DNA from: Laccaria trichodermophora
Taxonomy: Eukaryota > Basidiomycota > Agaricomycetes > Agaricales > Hydnangiaceae
Assembly: GCA_018417955.1 (NCBI GenBank)
Contig: JACTVC010000018.1
Location: 186,001 to 250,000, forward strand
Length of the DNA stretch: 64,000 bases
Reading direction: 5' to 3'
The notes beneath the pieces were generated by a model. That model searched no databases and was not told where the DNA came from. It saw only the letters and a program-made list of their open reading frames with translations. The position numbers were made by a program, and so were the translations under genes. Below are positions 35,071 to 46,809 of this stretch, piece by piece. Every line of letters starts with the position of its first letter. Position 1 is the stretch's first letter.

Positions 35071-36271
35071 GGATGCCGTTGACAGTTGCTGATGGTGGAA
35101 TAGGTGATTTGGCAGGAAAGCTACGCAGTACGACAACGCAGGCCCAAGTATATTCTATAGATGTTTGTGTTCCGATTCATTCAGAGAATGTAGACCCATT
35201 TCTTGGCCAGATTCGTTTCTCAAACAGTAGTGTCGTTATAACGGTCAGGAATCGGTCCGATGAAACGACACACGACGAATCCGTAACCCGCAACGTTTGA
35301 AAACTGCCACCAGAAAACGAAGGTCGCCGCAACTAATAACTAAGATATCTTGGGGACGTCAAATTCAACAATCATAACGGTATCACATGTCGCACCCATA
35401 GACATCTCGGAACGTAATGTGCCACTTTTTGGAGGCGGAGGTCAACCAAGGGTTCGGACAGCATATATCTCTCTCAGTAAATTTGAAGTATCGTTCCAAC
35501 AATTGCTCGAGCATCCGTATACTAAGTCGTGAAAAGTGTCAATTAAAGAGGTATGAATTGAGAATCTCAAGCCTACATCAATGAACAGTGTATTGCCGAG
35601 CGAGCGCCTAATGCATCACGTAAGGCATGTAGTTCACCCACAGAATGACATTGAAAGCAGGGTGAATGAAATCAATGCAGACCCTATCCACAGATTTTGC
35701 GGTCTGTGGAGCTTGAGGCAAGATTCTAGGAACTGGCCTAACACTATGTGGTACTAAGCTGAGGTCATTGGAATGAGTTGGGAATCAAGCTTACTATCCC
35801 AGTACTATCCCCCGTCAGGTTCACATATCATAAGCGCCTGTTGCCCAATGTGTGTCCAGATGCAGCAGCTAGTATTTCGGATGGATGTTCTTGGGATGTT
35901 CAATGGTTTACGAGGGTTTTCAGCTCGGCTAGCTCACCAGCGGGGGTTGCAAAGTTTAACATTGATCTTGAAGAAAATGCTAGGGAGGTCGATCGATGAG
36001 GGCCCAGGGGATTAGGTGCAAGGAAGGCAGCGGCCGACCGCCGGGATCGATGGGAGCCGGCGGCGGACAAGGGGGCAGAAGACTTTGGCACTGGCTTTGC
36101 TCAATAACATTGTTTCTTCCACCGAGAGCCTGCGACTACATCCCACAGAGCTCCCTATATATAATGTGACTCGCTCCGATTCAGGAACGCACACCCGTAG
36201 GAGTCGCCGTCGGGCCCCGACCTTACAAAGGAAGCTCCAAATTTGGCGGATATTGGGCGGCTAAAGCCTAA
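35071..36271. other. Intergenic, no gene assigned
   Basis: One stretch (35778..35999, VLSPVRFTYHKRLLPNVCPD onward) has protein-like composition but no recognised family. Confidence 0.35.
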
Positions 36272-36273
36272 TA

Positions 36274-36923
36274 CTATGTTTGTTCAGGTGTTTGAAACCC
36301 ATCAGGTGTTTGAAACTGTGGATTATTTTACCTTCCACTTGCCGTGGGGCCTTGGAACTTTCACAGAAGGTGTATTTATGTATGACATTTATTGTCTCAA
36401 AGTTTTAGAACAAGAGTCAAAGAATTGCGGTCTGGGGACATAGATTTGTGGTTTTCATTACACCAGACAAACAAAAGTAATGGAATGTTCTCTCAGATCC
36501 CTCCAGATCGGCTTGACCGTTTATTCTAAAACTTTCCAATTGCATTTGAATGGCATACTTAAGTTCAAATAAGAAAATTTAGATAGCGAGGTGAAGTCGT
36601 CGTTTCAGGAAGGGCAAAAGACCAAATTCCGCTGTGAAACAGCTCGAAAAACGTGACATTTGCGTGACATTCGCACATCATCTATCAGCCGAATTCGTTG
36701 TTACCTAGTGTGACACGAGTTTCAATCTCCTGATATATCTGAACCCTGAGCACCGGAACGCCTCTGACAGCGAACACAACACATTTATACCAAAAAAAAG
36801 TAGATACTCGTATAGAAGAGAAAAAAGATTATTGGCCTGTAAAAATTTTTAAAGAATTTGATGAAGTGGTGAGTCAGAAATAGCGAAGTGCTGAAAAAGT
36901 TTCAAACACCTGAACAAACATAG
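36274..36923. mobile_element. Non-autonomous Tc1/mariner-like element, 650 bp
   Basis: Terminal inverted repeats of 25 bp begin CTATGTTTGTTCAGGTGTTT and are perfect mirror images at the two ends. TA flanks each side (36272..36273 and 36924..36925), the expected target duplication. The left TIR is followed by a partial internal repeat (CAGGTGTTTGAAAC). No transposase ORF. Confidence 0.88.
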
Positions 36924-37607
36924 TAAGGGATTTTGTGATGTACTAGAGAAGTGTCGCTTTTGCGACATTCGCCCTTGCTTGATTTAGCAAATGAACTCAC
37001 ACGATTGAATTAAGCACTAGATAATAGTGGGTGACTTTCCGTAACTCAAATCTATAAAAACGAATAAATCTGACCCTTATCGGAGCTTGAAATGAGAACT
37101 TCACACGAGAGTTTGTTGGAGTGAATAAACTGTAACGCCAATTGATTAGATTCAATTAGATTTGTTTGCTAGCCATGAATCAACTCACTTCCCTCCCATC
37201 TGCGCGACTTTGAGGTCAAGCAGGCCCATGGATGGGTGAATATAGTTGATACTAAAGCCACTCAGCCAGAAAGCTAGGCCACACAACGAATGGAGCCCAG
37301 AAAATGTTAAAATGAGCTGTAAAGGGCCATGGTTCAGCAAGTTGGGTGGTGAAAAGAGTGTTTGAGAGGGAAAATCATGTTCAGAGAGGGAAACTTGTAG
37401 CCACAATACATTAGTAGTGTTAATGAACTCTGTAGAGGTATAAACTCATAACCAGAGAGGGCAGAATGTCCTCAGTCATAGGAGAATGGTGAGGATTGGC
37501 CCGATGAGGGAGAGATGACTAAGCCGAGGTGGGAAGAAAACGCCCCCAGGAAGGAAAGGATTCCTCTTGGCAGGGTTTATTCGAGCGTTTGAAATCTGTT
37601 CGAGGGG

Positions 37608-39256
37608 TAAGGTTGGCGGGAACTCCACGGTAGGATTTGCATTTGCATCTGTGCCGCTGCTGGTCTAGACTCTCTCACGGCTTCTCCCGCATCTTCGGTT
37701 AAGGTTGGGTCAAGGCTTCAATGTGTCCTCAAAGATCCCTTCATATGTCTGTCTCTTCACATACTGTGCTACTTGGGGGTCACAATCTACTCATAACTCA
37801 ATAGGAAGCCATGTATCATGTGAAGTAAGTAGTCACCAAGTCCACCATTAAAAAACACAGATAATGGAATATTACTGTAAGTTATTGCTCGATTTTTACA
37901 TTCTGGGGCTCATAGAAACCATCTAGTTAGTGAGAAACACAGGCCCAGTTTATGAAAACCTGAGCGGTGATATTCCTGCTCATCACAAGCTTTTTCGGGG
38001 GCCATCACCACAAGACACAGAGCATGTCATATTTTTGTAAGTTCTTGCTCGATTTCTACATTTTGAGGCTCAAAAAAACTGCCTAGTCAGTGATAAACAT
38101 GGGCATCATTTTTGAGAGGCTGCGCATCAATGTTCTAACTTGTCGCAAGTTTTTTTTGGGGGTCATCACTACAAAATGCAGGGCATGTCATGTCATTGTA
38201 AGTTCCTGTTCAAATTTTATGTTCTGGGGCTCATAGGGACCACCCAGTTAGTGTGAAAAAAGGGCTTCATTTGTGAGAAGCCACACATCCAACTTGTCGC
38301 AATGCCTTGGGGTGGCACTTCATCAAAATTCATAGAATATGGCATATTATTGTGGGTTCTCATTCAATTCCTACATTCTGGGGCTCATACGAACCATCTA
38401 GTTAGTAGGAAACTTTGGCCTTTTCTGAAAAAGCTACGCATCGACATTCGTCCTCTTCGCAATGCTTTTGATGGAGACATCACAAAAAAACACAGCCCGT
38501 CATATCATTGTAAGTCGTTCCTCAATTTCTATGCTCTGGGGATTATGGGAGCCGTCTAGCTAGTGGGAAATGCATGGCCCATTTGCGAGAAGCTACGCAT
38601 CGAAGTTTGAACTTGTTGCAATGCTTTTGCAACATCACCAAAAAACATAGATAATGCAATATGATTGTAAGTTCTTGCTCAATTTTTACGTTCTTGGGCT
38701 CATAGGAATTGCCTACTCAGTGGGAAACATGGGCCTAGTTTTTTAGAAGTTGCACATTGATGTTTGCACTCGTCGCAAGCTTTTTTGGGGTGTCATCACC
38801 AAAAAAACACAAACCATGTCATACTATTGTAAGCTCTTGCTTGGTTTTTTATGTTCTGTGGCTTATAGGAACCACGTAGTTAGTGGGAAACATGGGCATC
38901 ATTTTTTAGAACCCGCACATCCGCGTTCGAGCTCGTCACAATGCTTTTGGGGGTCAATACTAAAAAGCACGGCATGTTCTTGTGTGATATTTTGTTAATA
39001 ATGTGTGATATTTGTAAAACATGTTGATAATGTGTGTGTATTATACATCCATATTACTAACATCTACGGAACATGAGATTGCTGAGGGGGAGGTTGGAGA
39101 AGTGTTCTCTAAGCCAGCACTGTAGTGCGTGAACAAACAGGGTCCAAACAGGATACAGGACACCAACAGGACACAAATCGGCAAACACCGCAGGGTGATG
39201 GAGCGCTGAGAGAAGTCAAACATCAAAATCCTACCGTGGAGTTCCTGCCAACGCTA
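37608..39256. mobile_element. Nested 1.65-kb TIR element (hAT-like ends) filled with a minisatellite
   Basis: Ends TAAGGTTGGCGGGAACTCCA and, mirrored, TAGCGTTGGCAGGAACTCCA, about 30 bp of TIR. GAGGGG flanks both sides (37602..37607 and 39257..39262) while copy R at 49.1 kb has a single uninterrupted GAGGGGG, so the empty site is known. The interior is mostly tandem repeat and has no transposase. Confidence 0.85.
37850..38995. repeat. Minisatellite, about 7 units of 154-162 bp
   Basis: Each unit carries TTGTAAGTTCTTGCTC-type sequence, then TTCTGGGGCTCATAG, then AGTTAGTGGGAAACATGGGC, then TCATCAC. Recurrences start near 37881, 38041, 38202, 38356, 38514, 38671 and 38833. It lies inside the nested element. 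Confidence 0.9.
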
Positions 39257-39383
39257 GAGGGGGTCAGACCCTATGAACAGATTAAGGTTTATAGAAGGTC
39301 GTCAACCAGGGCGCCCGTCAACATTGAACCCTTCATGGACATGGCATCTCGGCTGAGGACCCTAGATCTCGTCGATTTATTTA

Positions 39384-39598
39384 CAGCTGAATGCAGAACG
39401 ATAGGCCATGCCAAATCGACACATACATAGGGCGGACTCTCAAATGTTATGGTGGTATAGGGTGACATCAATTCGGAGGTTGAAATTTCACACCTTGTGA
39501 GAACTCAGTGGCCTCAGCCATCATGTCGCTTTGAAATTTTGAGAGTCCGCCCTGTTCATGTGTCGATTTCGCTTGGCCTATCGTTCTGCATTCAGCTG
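39384..39598. mobile_element. 215-bp TA-flanked MITE inside copy L
   Basis: Arms of about 60 bp start CAGCTGAATGCAGAACGATA at both ends and pair with few mismatches. TA is duplicated (39382..39383 and 39599..39600). The matching place in copy R has the empty site with one TA. Tc1/mariner-type by TSD. Confidence 0.9.
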
Positions 39599-39633
39599 TA
39601 AATCTAGAGAATTTGTGTTACGGAAAGTCACCC

Positions 39634-40756
39634 AGTGCCACCTTTGTAGCGTTGGTGGGAACTATATGGCAGAATTTCAATTTCCGACAGCTCAAATCAT
39701 TGATTGGAAGTCTGCACTATGATGCATGAAGGTCGGATTTCTCTCTGTATATGCCACACTCTCGTAAATGATTGCGACTTATCATCATATTCGTGGCCCA
39801 TTGTCACATTTTGTCTTCTGTTGCCTTTTAGTCTGTCTACTCTCTTCGAAGTCTTCTTCAGAGTCTTGTACTGAAATTATTCTTGCTTCAGTCGCTCTCC
39901 CTCCTTCAATGCACTGTCTGCGAAACCCAGAACACCCTTTCAAATACCGACTCGAGGACCTCTGCATCTCGGTCTCCGCTGTTGACGTGGGGCCGCTTCC
40001 CCCGCGTTTCTCTCACTGTCCACCTCCTCGCCGCCTGGGGGAAAACACTCTGCCTCCGCCGTGCCTACGGCTTTGCCGCCATTATCACCTGCATTTGTTT
40101 CGAGTGCCTCTCTTCGTAATTCTGGCCATCCCTCTCTCTTGTTTGGCAGGCATCCCCTCGAGCTTCCTCTGCGCTTTCTGTCTCGTAATAGATGTGAGTG
40201 GATCTTCTTTGGATCCTTTTTCAACTTTTCTCACCTTCCACTCCGTTTTGAAGACATCGCGCATGCCTTTGTCATTCGTCCCTCTGGCTTACTGGCGTCG
40301 TCTCAGCACCCCCCAGTCTTCTGGTGGGAGGACCAGCCTGCAATCTGCCAGTTCACTTGCGAAATTTGCTGGACTGTGTCCTGCTCGCCTCGCCTGACGC
40401 TTTGGTTTAGCCGAGTGCCAGCGAGCAAGTCGCTGCCGACTTCCCAGCAGGCTCTGACAGGCTTTCGCGAATACATTGATCAGATATCAAGCGCAACTAT
40501 TTTACTTTTGTTGTTGGAAATGGTACGCAGATGTTTTTTCATCCTTTGAGCTGCTTGATGACTAACCTACCCACTTTGCAGTAATCTCGCGGTGGCTGTG
40601 ACTATCGCACGCAAGGGGCCGTGGTGCCAGCTTTATGGTCTGGGCCCGCCTTGTACACGTTTTGTAGTATACATGCAGAGGAACAGGTAGAGAACAAACT
40701 TTTTTACTACCAACTTGGAACAGTAAGGTCAATATGTGGCACAGATTTAAATTGAC
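39634..40756. other. No gene assigned
   Basis: A 209-codon plus-strand ORF (39768..40397) and a 94-codon minus-strand ORF (39940..40224, RKRRGSSRG, TNAGDNGGKAV) overlap. The minus one has more protein-like composition but no recognised family. Confidence 0.3.
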
Positions 40757-42391
40757 TTATGCTACATTGAATGCGGACTCCATCAATTCAAATATTTTCC
40801 AACCACCTGAAAAATCGTCAAGTGGCGGCTCTCCAATAAGTCCATATGCCCTTTGGGCAGCGACTTCAAACTCGTCGTCAACCCAACGCATCGACTCCTC
40901 GTGTGAAATGGGAATTTGGTTACGAAGCACGTCAATTACAACTTGGTCGACGACGATTCCGCATTGTTGGGCCGGGAGATCTGGGACTGTGAAGGCGTGC
41001 CTTGGCGTCGATCCTGACATGTTTGGTTTCTCATGCTGCGCCCGAATCTTGTGATTATTCCAATATTCAACAAAATTGTCAAGTTGTTTCTGCAGAATTT
41101 TGGGCCATAACCAGTAGAACAGTTTTCTGGTATACTGATTCAATTTTTATAAGAACGAGACAAGAATAGAGAACATACAGATGGAGGGGATTATTAGGCT
41201 TATAAATTCCGCATTGGAATCCACTGCGAATAGTATCCTTGATGTTTTGGCCGAATGTTTGCTGAAACCAATGCCACAGTCCCTCGATTGGCGTGTTGTG
41301 TACACTTCTCATTTGTAATACTGGTGGGAATTCATTTTCGTCAAGGTCTGGGGCATACGTTACACTAAGAATATATTTCAGATGGGGAACATTCAGGGTC
41401 CTAATTCAGCGAAGTTTTGTTCACCGTAATCCCATTTGATTAGCGTATAACACTCCAGTCTCGCTACCTTTATCCGTAACGAGGGTGATGGGAACGGCTG
41501 TAGGGTTGTGTAATTAAAACCCCAAAAACATAACTGTAAGGCGAGAAACGACTCACTGAGAATGTTTTCAACACAATCAAGGTGGATGTGCCCAACTGTA
41601 GTAGCGAGTCGATTGTTTGGGACTACAACGAGGTGAAGAACATATGAGGACCATTGGTCCTTGATCCCGTAGATACCCAAGCTTACACCGCCCATATCGA
41701 GGCCTTGAGCATTCAATTTATCGTGACCATCGGCGTGGTGCTGGTGATTAGGTCCGAGTGCTGAAAGGGTAGATCGACGAATTCTATTGGCACCAGGAAA
41801 GCAACGAAGAAGTCCCTCGGGTGCATAATTAGCCAGCACATTTCGAATGAAGTCCCTAAATCCATTGAACACTTCAATTCTGTACGATTATAAGAATCAA
41901 AAGGATGTTACCGTGGAAGAGGCATCCCTTGATTGCTAAGAAGGGTGCCAATAGTCCTGACCCCACGTCCTTGTGAAGGATCGTTTGCGACATTTTCCAG
42001 AACTGCTTGCGTAGCGATATCAGCAGGGGGCAGCCGCCGAACACTTGGTACATTGAATTTTTGCGACAACTTGTACAACATTGGAGCTCTATGAAAATAT
42101 TAGTATAGTAGAAAAGTGCAGATGCGGGAAAACATACTTGATTACAAGGTTATGTTCAGCTTCTAGCCTTGCAAGACGTTGTGCGGTTGTGAGTTTTTCT
42201 TTTGCATATTGAAATAAGGATGCCTTGAGTGTCTCGTCATCAGGATCTTGAGATTTGTCAGTATCGAGGAAGAACAAGTCAAGGAAGTGAGCAGATTGAA
42301 GAACGAACAATTCTTGACGCCATGGCCGTTGATTCCTGTTGGGTTGTTGTTGCTCATTTGAGGCGACTTTGGGGTGGTGCACTTCAAAATC
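40757..42391 (-). CDS. DDE integrase-domain protein (retroviral-integrase fold)
   Basis: Multi-exon gene with its first clear exon at 42391 (CTGCAG acceptor); no ATG could be fixed, so an upstream exon is missing or the 5' end is lost. Order: Gln/Asn-rich N-terminus, an HTH-like segment (VRTIGTLLSNQGMPLPR), then PEGLLRCFPGANRIRRS and HHADGHDKLNAQGLDMGG with the first Asp. IYGIKDQWSSYVLHLVVVPN follows. The second Asp is in LVTDKGSETGVLYANQ and the Glu in SVHNTPIEGLWHWFQQTFGQ. All three DDE residues are present. The C-terminal domain ends ELMESAFNVA. This integrase family is widespread in agaric genomes; it may move DNA or be domesticated. It lies 184 bp downstream of the alpha-kinase on the same strand. 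Confidence 0.8.
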
Positions 42392-42575
42392 CTGCAGCAA
42401 AAGCTTTTATAGATGAGCCCTCAAGGGAAAAAATAAATTCTTTATTCAATGAACATCACACAGATGAAGATGGCTACCCAAGAAGAGCGAGAAAAATGAG
42501 GGTGATGATGCAGGGATGTTGGCTGCATCACATCGGAGACACAAAAGAAACAAGAAACACCTCATTCCTGACACC

Positions 42576-44925
42576 TCATTCAGGAGTCTCTTCTTCCTCG
42601 GAGCTCCGGATTTCCTTTTCCAACAGTGGGACAAGTTTTAGGCCCCAGCAAATGGGATTGCATACGTGTTGACTGGTGAATGTGTTGATGCCTTCTGGCC
42701 CATGGTCTCCAATTCCAGAGTCTCTTTAGGTTGCAATTGTATTAGTTAGAGTTTGAGGCTGAGTATGGAGTGGTGTACGTATGACTGGAGGGAGTGAGAC
42801 ATTGGATCGAAAAGGATAAGGGTGTTGACACCTTGAATCGTCATCGGGGAACCTACAAAATTTATTGGATAACCGGATGTTAGTCTTGTATGTGCAGATA
42901 TGAAGCGGTGAGATGACCTTGGATGTCCGCAAGAACTAGCTCTTTTCTGCTGTATTCATATAGAAAGTGGGCGAATGCGGACAGCGTCTGTCCAAGTTTG
43001 TCTTGGCGATTCGGATGAACCAGTGTTCCACTGTACTTCCGAACAGCCTTGGTGCGACGAGGCTCTACAAGCCAGACAGCAGAGTCATCTTCAAAAGAAG
43101 GAAGTGACGAAGCCGGAGAGGGTGTGCCAATTTCGCGAACAAGAAAACATTCAGAAACAATGATACCTGAATCAGAACGGGTGAGTTGTAGAAAAGGACA
43201 ATGAAATGATAGCCTACCCGATGAGAATTCTACACTGTGTTCCTTGGCAAGAGCTTTAAATTTATGAAGGAACCACCCAACCATTTTCAAATGAATCAGC
43301 TCATTCTCTAGATTAGCTGTATTCTCCTCCGCCGTCACTTCTCTACCAGAACCAACGTCAAAGAATCTCTTTGCTACATATAGGTCAGAACCAATCAACA
43401 ACTGAGAAATTCATCAGTATTACAAAAGCAAAAAAGTATATCAATAAAGGATACCTTGTACACATTTTTGGTGGCACCATGTGCAAAAATTTCCTTCCCA
43501 AGGATGCTGCCACATGCCACCAGATTGTCCGGCCACACTATCTCGACCTCACCAGTCTCTGCATTACACGTCGTAACAGCTTTCTTAAGCTGAACAACAG
43601 ATGCGTTGATGGCCACATTGGTGCGATTTGTTCAAACAAATGTTGATTCAAGCGCACCACCTAAATAAATGATGAGGAGTACGCATCGATGATAGAGGTA
43701 AGACAAACCTGCATCACGAGTTGAAGGGCGCTTGTAAAGTGGTACATCGTTAGCCTCTGTAGTAGTTGCGCTTCTCTTTCGAACGGAAGTGCCAATGCTT
43801 GTAGATGGCAATCCGAGAGTGCTGTGATTGAGTCTGGCACGTCGTCGAATCATGAACTAAGAATGTGAGATTGATACAATCAAGTTTATTGATTATGAAA
43901 AAACATACCTTAGGCTGGTCAATGTATAACTCGAGAGCCATGAATAGTGGCGGTTGTGCGCCGGCTGCTTTTTTGGTGCTGGAAGTGGGAGCGGCATAAA
44001 ACTGTGCCATTTCACCTGTAAGATATGTTTTATATACCTCCCCTACAGTTTTATTTTCATCCCCTGGATGAAATAGCTTGTTCCCTGTCCAACGAAACTC
44101 AACCTCCTCACTAAAACAGATGAGAATGTTAGATCATTGAGAAAATGTGTTGAACATATGGAATGAGCTCCATCCCTTTGTCATTTGCCCAGCCTACATT
44201 TAGGGTGGCTAAATATTCATCGAGAACCTCTGCCTGATTGAAATGGGTGTTTAAGAATACACACAAGAAATAAGACCTACCTGACAGGTACACATCTTGA
44301 GACCATGGTTTTCCCCACTGACCAAAGGTGGGATCTGTATTCTTCTGGTCTTTCAACGATGTGCTCTTGATGCGACACTGAGCTGTGATGAACACCTTGT
44401 TCTCCGTCATTGCAGCCATGCTATTCTTAGCGGCTGTCAATCCAGCCGTCGTATGGAGCTGCTGAGCTACGGGTTGCTTCCTCAAGCGAGCATCCATTGC
44501 ATGAGATCACGCAGCACACGATACCTCGACGGTGTTCTGAATGAGAGTCTGAGTATCTAGCCAACAAAACAATTTATTACAACGATCGTGAAGAGATGCG
44601 TCGACTTACGTGGTGGGTCGACAACAGAAAGGTTAGGCGCCATTCCACTAACACAACGTCCACACTTGGAGGTGTCAAGATGTTTCCAAGCGATTCCACA
44701 AGATTCGCACTGTTTGAAGCCCTAATTAAAAATACAAAAGTCATAATTAATGTGTGGCTCTGACGCAACATATGTCAGATTAAAACATACCTTCCACTGG
44801 TTGTACTTGGGTGATCCTTCTGTGAGGCTTGCGAGCTTGGTGCACTTCGCACAAAGGCTGGGCGATGATTTGTTCAGAAAAGAACGACCACAGCCGTCAC
44901 CAGTGTCTGTGCCACAGAAATCCAT
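42576..44925 (-). CDS. Alpha-kinase (MHCK/eEF2K type) with N-terminal Cys motifs; one in-frame TGA
   Basis: About ten exons; the first are 44791..44925, 44610..44721, 44525..44556 and one from 44476. The N-terminus has paired Cys motifs (SLCAKCTKL, QCESCGIAW, KCGRCVSG), probably zinc-binding. The C-terminal alpha-kinase domain is complete: KEIFAHGATKNVYK, LLIGSDLYVAKRFF with the ATP-binding Lys, WLVEPRRTKAVRKYSGTLVH, AHFLYEYSRKELVLADIQG, LILFDPMSH, DSGIGDHGPEGINTFTSQHV and the zinc-binding Cys pair of CNPICWGL. The stop is at 42576. A TGA at 43632..43634 interrupts the frame before the domain, unless 43590..43637 (GTTTGA..CAG, 48 nt, phase 0) is an intron. Alpha-kinases phosphorylate Ser/Thr in helices; fungal substrates are mostly unknown. 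Confidence 0.8.
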
Positions 44926-45114
44926 TGAGAAAGAATCGCGGTTTGGGTAGAGTCTGATGTATCGTTGGGAGTCAGGAAAGCGACAAGACTGCAAATTTGC
45001 CAGTTTCAACCCACTCCTTTTATACCAGTCATGGGCTAGTGTTCTCCCAGATGCATGGGCTGGCGAGAGTGATCTATTCAATGTGTTCGGTCTGGGCACT
45101 GATTGCTAAGACCA
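44926..45114. other. Upstream region of the alpha-kinase
   Basis: The frame upstream of the chosen ATG is open to about 45099 but contains no ATG, so it is treated as leader. Confidence 0.4.
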
Positions 45115-45690
45115 TTGATGTTCCAACATTCTATCCATTGAGGCCTTGATATTCAAGACACCGTGGAGGATCAAGGGAAGAACGCTTAATAAAAAAACGA
45201 GCAAGAACTTCCACCTGTTAAGTGTGTCATGCATGTGCATTCAAGGATGTCTGTATTCAAGATAGGTGCTCACTGTCCAGATGGCACCCTTGCTGGTTCC
45301 CATCATTTCATTTTCCAACCCTTCCACTCATCGAGCCCTCGAAGTTCGAGACAGCATGGAGGATCAAGTAGAGAACAGTCGATAAAAACTAAAAGAGAAC
45401 CCCCATCTGTCAAGCGTGTCACGGACGTGTGTATTCAATGAGGTCGTGATAGGTGCTCACTGTCCAGACTGCGCCCTTTTCCAACCCTTCCACTCCTCGA
45501 GGCCTCAGAGTTCGAGACAGCATGGAAGATCAAGTAGAGAACAATCGATAAAAAACCAAGTGAGAACTCCCATCTGCCAAGCGTGTCATGGACGTGTGTA
45601 TTCAATGAGGTCGTGATAGGTGCTCACCATCTAGACTGCGCCCTTTCTAATTCCCAGCTTTGACATCTAGAGGTTCGAGAAATGGTGAGG
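45115..45690. repeat. Tandem repeats, about 3.5 units of 155-175 bp
   Basis: Units share TCGAGACAGCATGGA(A/G)GATC, AAGCGTGTCA(C/T)GGACGTGTG and GATAGGTGCTCAC. The outer units are more diverged. Confidence 0.85.
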
Positions 45691-46367
45691 ATCGGAGAAG
45701 GCTGTGGAAGACTCAGGCGCAACGACAAACTCCTGTTATGTCAAGTTCGTTGAATGTTTGTTGAGAAACACAAACAAAACAAGAATAGAGCCTTTGTTTT
45801 TGCTTGTGTTTTCTGAATTACATATATAACATCTCTGTCGTTGTACTTAGATTGCTTCTTGGAATTTAAACCAATCGCATAGCCGTACACACAGATTACG
45901 CGGTCATTGAGGAATTCCGTCGAACCGTTTACGTGATGCAGCCTCGCAGTGGCGGCTTCAAGGATTCACAAGATGTTGTGCATGCATATTAGAACTTCAA
46001 ATAATAAGGTTGTGGGCTGCATCAAGTTCGAACGATGCCTGCATCCATGTTATCGGATGGCCTAGTGCAATTACTACGCTCATCAATCATCCCCAAGGCA
46101 GACTTCACTCTGGCGACTGTCCCATTTTCTATGATTGTCATGTCATATGTAATCATTATCTTTTTACAATGCTTTGTATGTTGTTTCTTGTAGTCTACTT
46201 TGTTCCTAAATCCTGTTTGTGCGAAATCTGTTCCACCTTACATAATGGTAGGAGTTAAAGCAGTCTTGAGAAGCAGTCAGATTAAAGGCGAATTTAAATC
46301 CTGCCATATAGTTCCTGCCTACCTTACCTTTGCTCTATTTTACGTATCTAGAAATGTCCAAGCAGCT
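45691..46367. other. No gene seen
   Basis: AT-rich sequence with short ORFs only. Confidence 0.4.
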
Positions 46368-46745
46368 CTAGCTACCAACTGCACTGCATTGAGGAACTAA
46401 ACCCTGTTCTTTTTGGTTGGTGTACTGAGTGGATCTGTGGCGAAGAATCTCCGTTTGACAGGAGACATAGGCGCCTTGGGGGGGAATCAAGACGCACACT
46501 GAAACCAGATCTGCCACGTATGTGTCGGCGTTGGGTGACCCCTTCCTTCTGGCAATTGACCAGTGTCTGAGTGCGAAATGTACTTGGACTGTAGCACCTT
46601 CGAGTTGCCGCTTGTACTGGGAAGGCAGGATGAGTTTACCATGTATGTCATATGTGGGAATGGGGATGACACGGTGTGTTGCAATCATTTCCTGCAGAGC
46701 TACCTGCGCTTCATCATTGAAGGTTGGCCAATTCTGTATTTTGAA
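46368..46745 (-). pseudogene. C-terminal remnant of a transposon-associated protein
   Basis: The frame reads QNWPTFNDEAQVALQEMIAT, HRVIPIPTYDIHGKLILPSQ and GSPNADTYVADLVSVCVLIP. I associate this type of sequence with repeated accessory proteins of agaric genomes. It is cut at both ends and abuts the helicase remnant on the other strand. Confidence 0.45.
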
Positions 46746-46809
46746 TGGCTTGGGTACTTATATGGTCAAGTTGCTTCAGAGTCTCATTATTGGTCGAGGA
46801 GGATCTACA

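Larger units (their letters stand above)
37029..39633 (+). mobile_element. TIR transposon copy L, interrupted by two younger elements
   Basis: Ends are GGGTGACTTTCCGTAAC and its mirror, flanked by the 3-bp duplication AGT (37026..37028 and 39634..39636). With the insertions at 37608..39256 and 39384..39598 removed, it collapses to about 0.73 kb, matching the intact copy R at 48998..49713 in opposite orientation. No coding capacity. A 3-bp TSD and G-rich ends suggest a PIF/Harbinger-type MITE; the superfamily is inference. Confidence 0.9.

Noticed and set aside
39768..40397. 209-codon plus-strand ORF with a hydrophobic start, as a secreted protein
   Set aside because: Composition is not protein-like after the first 30 codons, and there is no family or splice support.
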